The position numbers were made by a program, and so were the translations under genes. A stretch of 64,000 nucleotides of DNA from Amyloporia xantha (lineage: Eukaryota > Basidiomycota > Agaricomycetes > Polyporales > Adustoporiaceae). Under the pieces are notes generated by a model. It was not told where the DNA came from. It saw nothing but the letters and a program-made list of their open reading frames with translations, and did not search any database. The stretch lies in the NCBI GenBank assembly GCA_036971615.1, contig JAYKKR010000006.1:372001-436000 (forward strand), given 5' to 3'. Shown piece after piece: positions 57,899 through 64,000 of this stretch (positions are counted from its first letter, which is position 1; each line of letters starts with the position of its first letter).

Positions 57899-58806
57899 TT
57901 TCATCAACAATATTGACTGATGCCGTAGCCACGGTGACACCGCTTCTTCGGTGGGATCGCCGTTCAATTATCAATAGCCCTGTAAAGTATGTCTTCTCCT
58001 GAGTATGTCCGCAGCGGACGTAGATCTGTCAATGCACGCCACTAGTTCTCGACGCGGTCTGCCCATTCCGAGAGTCAAAGATTGCGAAGAGTGTGTCCAC
58101 TCACCGCTGAGAGCCATTTGAGATTCAGTGGTCGCTGTTGTGCTTCAATGCAAATTCGGTGGTACCAAAGTCCAGATTGTGGTCCAATAACATGATAGGG
58201 TTGCGGCACTTGCCATGCTGTGCTTCGGCGTCACCGTATATAGCTGTCCCTGGCCTTTATACGGTAACAGTCGGTCCCAATCTGCTGTAAACGATGGCCC
58301 ATCACCGTCTCTTGGACCACACCGTCGTGCGAAGCCACCGCTGTACAGAAGATTGCAGTGGTCGGTGGGCGGTGCACGGTAGATGATAATCGATGATGAT
58401 TCGTGCACGATCACGAACAATTTGGCGTACATCACTGTGACGACCTCTTCGGAGCCACCATATTTTGGGAACGTGGGCTTTGAACAATGTGGAAATTGAG
58501 CATCTGTCTCACTAGTGGAAGGGAACGTGCTCACTATGATGCGACAATACGATGGCTGGGCACCTCAAGCTAGATACCGAATAATTCGGCCCTATAGCCA
58601 GCACTACGGAGGCACGCGACCAATGTCAACGTCCATGGCCAGGTACTGCCGCCGATACACACATGGAGGCGCGTTAGCACTTTGCTTAGCCGTCGGTATA
58701 CTCACCCTCCGACTCTCATACCCTGGATATGTTATTCGCGATCAGCAAGCGAACGCGGTGCGAAACAATTTGCAGTCACCTTTCATTTCAGCTTCAGCTG
58801 TGTAGC
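57899..58806 (-). repeat. Repeat R1, right copy (empty MITE site)
   Basis: Reverse-complement partner of 6-1362. It lacks the 374-bp MITE and preserves the pre-insertion site near 58400. Its inner end lies directly behind the frameshifted six-hairpin gene. No coding sequence is shared with the left copy. Confidence 0.8.
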
Positions 58807-59545
58807 GGATCAGTCGTTTTGGAGTCATCGCTGGGACAAGCGAACTCGTGTAGGTTTCGCCGATTGTGGAGGATGATAGCGCCCGTCAGAGAGACGCTCG
58901 CGTTCTACGACGAAACACGACAGGACCCCGGCGAGCCCCAGGAGCTTTGATCCCGAAAAGGGCGAACACGACCAATTCGGACAAAAAATCGAACCTCACG
59001 CGAAGGAGGGCAAATTCGGTTCAAGTGGGATCGGACCTACATTAAGTATTTGACTGGTCCCCATCATCTCGATATTGGTCAGAGCAACTGCCTGGTTTGT
59101 GCAGGTGCCGCGGTGTCGCCTAGATAGTAGAGAGGCGTTTGGAAGCAACATGGTCTAAGTAGAATGTTTCTGCTGTGATATATATTAGTGTTTTTCTGTA
59201 TTAAGAAATCGTGAGAAATGCACTAAGAGCTTGCACGACACCACCCAGCGGTGCGGTGGTGTACTACATTAAGTGGAGCTCGAAATAACATTACCATCAG
59301 TCTAATATAAATCGCAGCAGAAACGCTCTAATATAAATCCTAGCAGAAACGCTCTAGTACTCACGCCTTATTAGAAATTTCTGGGGACTACCGTACGGGC
59401 CCCAAGTCAGGTGGTCCTCTCGGACTTTAGAGATTGGACATAGCGGTCAGAGGTGCATTTTCGGACCATTTTGCATTGGACCTGTCGGCCCGTGGACCTC
59501 CTTTTTCGGACTTTTGAAATTTGGATCAAACATTTGGGGTCTGAG
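58807..59545. other. Repeat-like intergenic DNA
   Basis: No gene recognised. It contains a short near-duplicate CTCTAATATAAATC(G/C)TAGCAGAAACG around 59300-59350 and a GGAC-rich stretch at 59400-59520 that looks like repeat debris. Ends with GGGTCTGAG (59537-59545), the left target duplicate of the next element. Confidence 0.4.
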
Positions 59546-60339
59546 CAGGCTCCTTCCCGCCGTCTTCGGGAGGTGGGGGCCCATCCTAAGGCAATACTCT
59601 GTGCTATATTCTAGGTACTGGAGTCACGTGTATAGTCATGTGAAAATCACGTGAATATTCAAACTCCACAATCTTAATCCCCCTCACCTCCCTACGACGG
59701 CTGGCACAGAACATTTGTAAACAAACGGCCTCGGTCAAGGATCGCCTCGATTTGGAAGGCTCTTTCGCCGGCGAAAACTAAATCTCGCGCGCGCGCGAGT
59801 GCACAGAGTCTGTATTCGAACACTCTACAAGCCTGTGTCTCTATAAAACTTTTGAGTAATATGCTTAGAGCATGAGGAATATAAATAAGATACAAAATAA
59901 AGAGATTTTTCCCTTTATGATTCACAAATGGGCCCTCTAGGAGGAAGTTGGCATGAATCACCCTCACCAATGCTCTGTTCTGCTCATTAGTAACTATCTT
60001 CTGGGTACAGGTATACTTCTTTGTATGAAAGATATTTTCCCAGTAAATTTTGGAAGTAAACTGTCAAGTACAACACATCCTGTACTCTACTCAGTACGAC
60101 CCGCCACCGCGTGTCACCAAGAATCCCGGCAACCGTGCTTTCCAAATCGAGGCGATCCTTGACCGAGGCCGTTTGTTTACAAATGTTTTGTGCCAGCCGT
60201 CGTAGGGAGGTGAGGGGGATTAAGATTGTGGAGTTTGAATTGGTTTCGGATAGTTCCGATGTGTGGCTGGTATGTTTTCCGTATGTCATAAATCTTTCGG
60301 ATGGGCCCCCACCTCCCGAAGACGGCGGGAAGGAGCCTG
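59546..60339. mobile_element. 794-bp inverted-repeat element with 9-bp target duplication
   Basis: The left end CAGGCTCCTTCCCGCCGTCT is exactly complementary to the right end over about 41 bp. GGGTCTGAG flanks it directly at 59537-59545 and 60340-60348. A second inverted block of about 110 bp (59662-59770 against 60130-60238), starting TTCAAACTCCACAATCTTAA, lies inside, separated from the tips by unmatched sequence. No transposase is evident. CAGG-type ends recall hAT elements, while a 9-bp duplication suits Mutator-like elements. Non-autonomous. Confidence 0.83.
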
Positions 60340-61484
60340 GGGTCTGAGACCTCCAAAGCACTGTGGGGGTTCGCCGGGGTCCTAACACGACTGACGCCGA
60401 GTGTATACTGACGCTGTGAACAGACGTCTTCGGTGCCGGCCCAAGTCACCCGTAGGCCAGCTACAAGAACATGCACCCGTGGAAATGGCGACATTGTGCA
60501 CGAGGATGCGTGCCTTTCGCGGGCGTGGCAATGTAAGAAGACCTGATCTGGCGGGTCCGATCCAGGAAAGCTCGTGGCTTGTCCGGTCTGAAACGGAGGC
60601 GTTGTCATCATAAGCTTATGTATTAAGGGAAAGCGGGAGATGGTATCGGCCAGAATTGACTGACGTCGGAGTAAAATGCACAGCCCAAGAGAACAAGGCG
60701 AGAAGACGAAACATACCATGCGAAGATGAAGAAAAAAAACTGCTGAATAGAAGAAGTATCCGCACCGAATGCAGAATGATCATCCGCGTCACAGCAATGG
60801 TGGGTTGGTGTGGATTGTATGTTACATGATGTCCTGGTATGCACCGCTTCAAGTAAGCGAGTGCGACCAAAATGCGACATCAACGAACATGATCGAGAAA
60901 AGATCGCAGTCACGTGCCCAACGCGTGCACTGCAAATCGCGCAACATGCCGTGTGTCCCAACCTTGTACGCGATGGTCTGCCACGGCACAACCACTTTGC
61001 TAGCCTACGCTGATGCAACGGAAAGCTCCCATACAATCTCTACAAAATCCAGAGGTATTCAAATTTCATTGATGTCGAAGAAACACGATGTCAGGCGCAC
61101 TAAGGTACTCAGCGGGAGGGAGCGCGCGAGATCGCCGCCCACCGGAAGTGTAAAGGATGTCAGACTCATTCGCTGCACCATCTGTTGGCGTGCACAGCCA
61201 AGATCGCGTACTCGACCGACCCCACGGCTTTACTGGACCACCGTTTGAGCTACGGCATACCAATGCTTAGCCGCACGCTCTGATGTTACCGCCAAGTGTT
61301 CCATCGCGGACACACACGGCGGGCACTGTATATAAAACTGGACAAGCCGACGACTCGTCTCTCCATCATCCCGTCTTCTATACTACCCCTCTCAGCAGTA
61401 TTCGCTGTAATAGGTGTCTCGTTTTAATCTTTCAATCTCTTATTCATTGAACCGTTCTTCATCCCACTTTACTTCTGTCGTGTA
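60340..61484. other. Intergenic, upstream of the adenylation enzyme
   Basis: About 1.1 kb with many short frames but no recognisable gene. The last 160 bp hold a TATA box and a pyrimidine-rich leader for the 61485 gene. Confidence 0.45.
61329..61336 (+). promoter_or_regulatory. TATA box of the adenylation-domain gene
   Basis: TATATAAA lies about 150 bp upstream of the ATG at 61485, followed by a C/T-rich stretch (61350-61480). Position and context suit a regulated TATA-type fungal promoter. Confidence 0.5.
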
Positions 61485-63213
61485 ATGGCTCCCTTCAGAA
61501 CTCACATCACCGTCCTGGCAGAGACCGCCTCCCACTACCCATTGTCCCCTGCATTCAGGATTCCAATCACGGACAGCCAAACAAATCAAGTCCGCCAATG
61601 GCAGTCTATCTCATATCGCCAATTCCAATGCGACGTCGAGCTCTTCGCAGCATACTGGGCTCGCACACTAACTGCCGACGGCATTGCGCGGCGTTCCGTC
61701 GTGGGGCTTTGGTAAGCTCACTCCTACATTCGTCGCATCTCTATTGCTGATTTGGCTCCACAGGATGGGTGGCCTGACGTACACTGATGTGCTTCATATT
61801 TATGGCATAGCAAGAGCCGGATACATCCCCCAGCTCTTCTCTCTTCGACTCCCCAACCCTGATGTGATCTACGAACTGTTGCGCAAGTCTAACGGGAAAT
61901 CACTCATTTATGATGCTGCTTACACTCCGGATCTGTCAATGTGCCCGTTCCCCGCACATGCTGCATTGGACGTCCGCGAGATCGACATGCGGGGGATTCC
62001 AGTCCCGCCCATGCCCGACCTCCGAAACGTGAAGGGAACGGACACCGTCATGATCTTCCACACTTCAGGGTCCACTTCGGGCTCCCCCAAGTTGATACCG
62101 TGCAGCTATACGTGGCTGAACTCGGTTATCTCAAAAGCTGGCCAAATCAGCAAGCCTATCAACAGCAGGCGACAAGACGTCACCGTCTTCATGTATGTCC
62201 ACCTTACAATCTGGCTCTGATTGGCAGGGATTCATAGTACTACTTTCAGGGGTAGCATATGCCATATTGGTCAGACTTTCATGCTCATAGGATCCCTGCA
62301 GCATGGTGCCTGCACCATTCAACCCACCGAAATCGGATTTTCATCTGAGGAGCTTCTGGACATGATTGCACGCTGCGGTCTCAACCGTCTCAACCAGTTC
62401 CCCGCCTTCCTCGGTATCCATCTGCGCAACTCTCGCCGAAACCCAGCACTACTCGCGCGCCTGTGCGCCCTCGACGAGATCCTCTACTCCGGCCAGCCCA
62501 TGCCCGTCGAGGATGAAGAATGGGCATACCAAAACGGCATGCAACTGACTAACCTGTTCGGGAGCACCGAGTGCGGCGCGATGCTCCTGTCCGTGCGCGG
62601 AGGCGGACGCCCCAGCCCGTTCTTGCGGCCTATGGCCGGCGTCAAGTACGGGTTCTTCCCCATATCCTCCTCCTCCCCAGACGCCGCGTCCGAATTCCGA
62701 ACCCTGAACGGAGAGCTGCGGGAGCTCGTGATCCTCGCCGAGTCGGGCGACTGTCCGGATCCCTCGCTCCGCGCTGCCGACGGTCATTACCACACCGGCG
62801 ACCTGTTCCTCGAGGTCGCGCCGGGCGCGTACGCCTCGCGCGGACGGAACGACGACTGGATCAAGAGCGCGAACGCCCTGCGCTGCGACACGAAGGCGAT
62901 CGAGGACAACGTGCGCGCCACGTGCGGCGAGCTGATCGCCGAGTGCGTCGTGGTGGGGAACGGGCGCCCGTCGCCTGCGCTCTTCGTCGAGGCTAAGGGC
63001 GCGGTGGACGGCGAGAAGCTGAAAAAGGAGATCATACGCCGCACGAGGCACTTTCACGCGAGGCGGTATCTCCATGAGCGCATCACGTCGCCGAAGATGG
63101 TCGTCGTTGTGCCGAGCAACTCCCTGCCTCGGACGGCCACGAAGGGCAATGTCCGTCGTCGGGCGGTTGAGGACATGTTCAAGACACAATTAGACCAGAT
63201 GTTCGCGGCTTGA
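61485..63213 (+). CDS. Stand-alone adenylation-domain (ANL superfamily) enzyme
   Basis: Acyl/aminoacyl-AMP-forming enzyme. Three exons, starting MAPFRTHITVLAETASHYPL. The P-loop-like motif reads IFHTSGSTSGSPKLIPCSY, followed by NLFGSTECGAMLLSV, YHTGDLFLEVAPGAYASRGR, NDDWIKSANALRCDTKAIED and the catalytic-lysine region NSLPRTATKGNVRRR. It ends at about 520 residues (DQMFAA) with no carrier or reductase domain, unlike the multi-domain NRPS-like (A-T-R) enzymes that basidiomycetes often carry. The first intron follows SVVGLW and the second (GTATGT...CTTTCAG) joins VFM to GSICHIGQTFM. Exon 3 is very GC-rich. Substrate unknown; possibly a secondary-metabolite or CoA-ligase role. Confidence 0.87.
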
Positions 63214-64000
63214 GTACTTAGCGCTCAGGCCTTGGTTGGTGCGAAATTTCGCTCGGACGATTTAATGGACTTCTTTTCATATTAGTTCGATCATACTTCA
63301 TAATTATTAGATCTAGAGATGGCATGGATTAATCGTACTGTATCCTCACCCACGAGTAATTACTGTATTTCTTTCTGCACCGTTGCTTTTTGCCACTCAT
63401 TGCTATTGCTATTACTGTATCTACTACACATTCAGGAACTCGGTCAATCGAAACCCAGTTTGGTTCGGTTCATCATGTTACCGCGGAAGGTCCAATTGGT
63501 TGCCACCGACCCCGCGCTTTCAATAGCAATCACGATCATTCACTCTCTTCCGCTTAAACATGCGATCGTCTGTGGACGTGCTAGTCTCTCATTAGGATAT
63601 GGTTCGGGCAGCGTGAGAGTAATGGATTACGTAGCGCGCATTGCCACAGAGTCCGACAAGGTAGTACAATCGATTACTAGACGTAGATAGGCTAAGGAAA
63701 TCAGTGACGGAATAAAGGAAAGGAGCAGTATGGAAAAGAGAGTGCGATGAAAGGTGCGACTAAGAAAGAAAACGAGAGAGGTGGGCGAAAGCCCGCTAGG
63801 GCTATCCGACATGATGAGCGCCTCTCGCGCGCTATGGGGAAAGACGGAGGTGAGCAGCGATTCCCAAGTATTAGGAGGGGCAGCGACGCATCCGCGAGCC
63901 GTGGATTCCCCATTAGGTTAGGAGCTGGCGGGAGGACTTACCAGATTCAACGTACACGTGGCATGGTGTACCGAACAAAAGAATCGTGTACGGCTGGTGT
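63214..64000. other. 3' flank to window end
   Basis: No gene recognised in 787 bp. Short frames on both strands (for example 63319-63690 plus) are Leu/Ile-rich without a family pattern. Any gene starting beyond the window cannot be judged. Confidence 0.4.

Noticed and set aside
62449..63189. 246-residue minus-strand frame in the adenylation gene
   Set aside because: Antisense shadow caused by high GC at third positions of exon 3; the plus strand has all adenylation motifs.

Overview
The window is nuclear DNA of a filamentous basidiomycete, most likely an Agaricomycete (a polypore-type fungus by gene style; that rank is inference). The evidence is dense, intron-rich genes on both strands, mostly 45-65 nt GT-AG introns, and housekeeping proteins that are clearly fungal: Isy1, Kgd2, Rpc31, Aly/Yra1, Ram2, Ubc4, Rli1, PIG-S, Snt1-like and a parvulin. 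I re-assembled exons by eye from splice signals and protein family patterns. Coding ends are well supported for most genes; individual splice sites are predictions.

Layout. 1-1.75 kb: repeats (R1 carrying a 374-bp TA-flanked MITE, then R2). 1.8-8.8 kb (-): ABCC/MRP-type ABC transporter, divergent from ISY1 (9.3-10.5, +). 11.7-13.9 (+): KGD2. 14.3-16.4: a 2.1-kb foldback transposon with 506-bp near-identical arms and an 8-bp target duplication. 17.7-19.1 (+): disordered protein ending in an Edc1/PNRC-like decapping motif, followed by 2.3 kb of pyrimidine-rich non-coding DNA. 21.4-22.4 (-): secreted protein. 23.1-23.8 (+): hypothetical. 24.0-25.0 (-): RPC31, with a 1.55-kb TA-flanked inverted-repeat element filling the divergent promoter it shares with the Aly/Yra1 homologue (26.8-28.5, +). 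28.7-30.1 (+): RAM2. 30.4-31.6 (-): protein-L-isoaspartate methyltransferase. 32.2-36.0 (+): two tandem F-box paralogues. 36.4-37.2 (-): NADAR protein. 37.7-38.5 (-): UBC4. 39.2-41.6 (-): RLI1, divergent from PIG-S (42.0-44.0, +). 45.7-51.0 (+): large SANT-domain Snt1/NCoR-like protein. 51.1-51.8 (-): PIN4-type parvulin. 52.4-56.2 (+): an unusual multidomain protein with a triplicated unknown domain, a TPR co-chaperone domain and two CCCH zinc fingers. 56.6-57.9 (+): six-hairpin-glycosidase-like gene with a one-base frameshift. 57.9-58.8: inverted second copy of R1. 59.5-60.3: a 794-bp element with a 9-bp target duplication. 61.5-63.2 (+): stand-alone adenylation-domain enzyme.

Functional themes. 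Several genes act in RNA life: splicing (ISY1), export (Aly), putative decapping (Edc-like), ribosome recycling (RLI1), Pol III transcription (RPC31). Others act in protein modification (RAM2, PIMT, UBC4, PIG-S, parvulin). This is an ordinary fungal housekeeping mix, not an operon-like cluster. The accessory signal lies in the repeats, the F-box pair, the 52-56 kb fusion protein and the 56-64 kb flank.

Most notable: the triplicated-domain/TPR/CCCH protein; an 838-nt intron in the Aly/Yra1 homologue, reminiscent of the regulatory intron of yeast YRA1; 13- and 15-nt microexons encoding ABC catalytic motifs; and four structurally complete non-autonomous elements whose target duplications can be read directly, one of which can be dated relative to a duplicated empty site.
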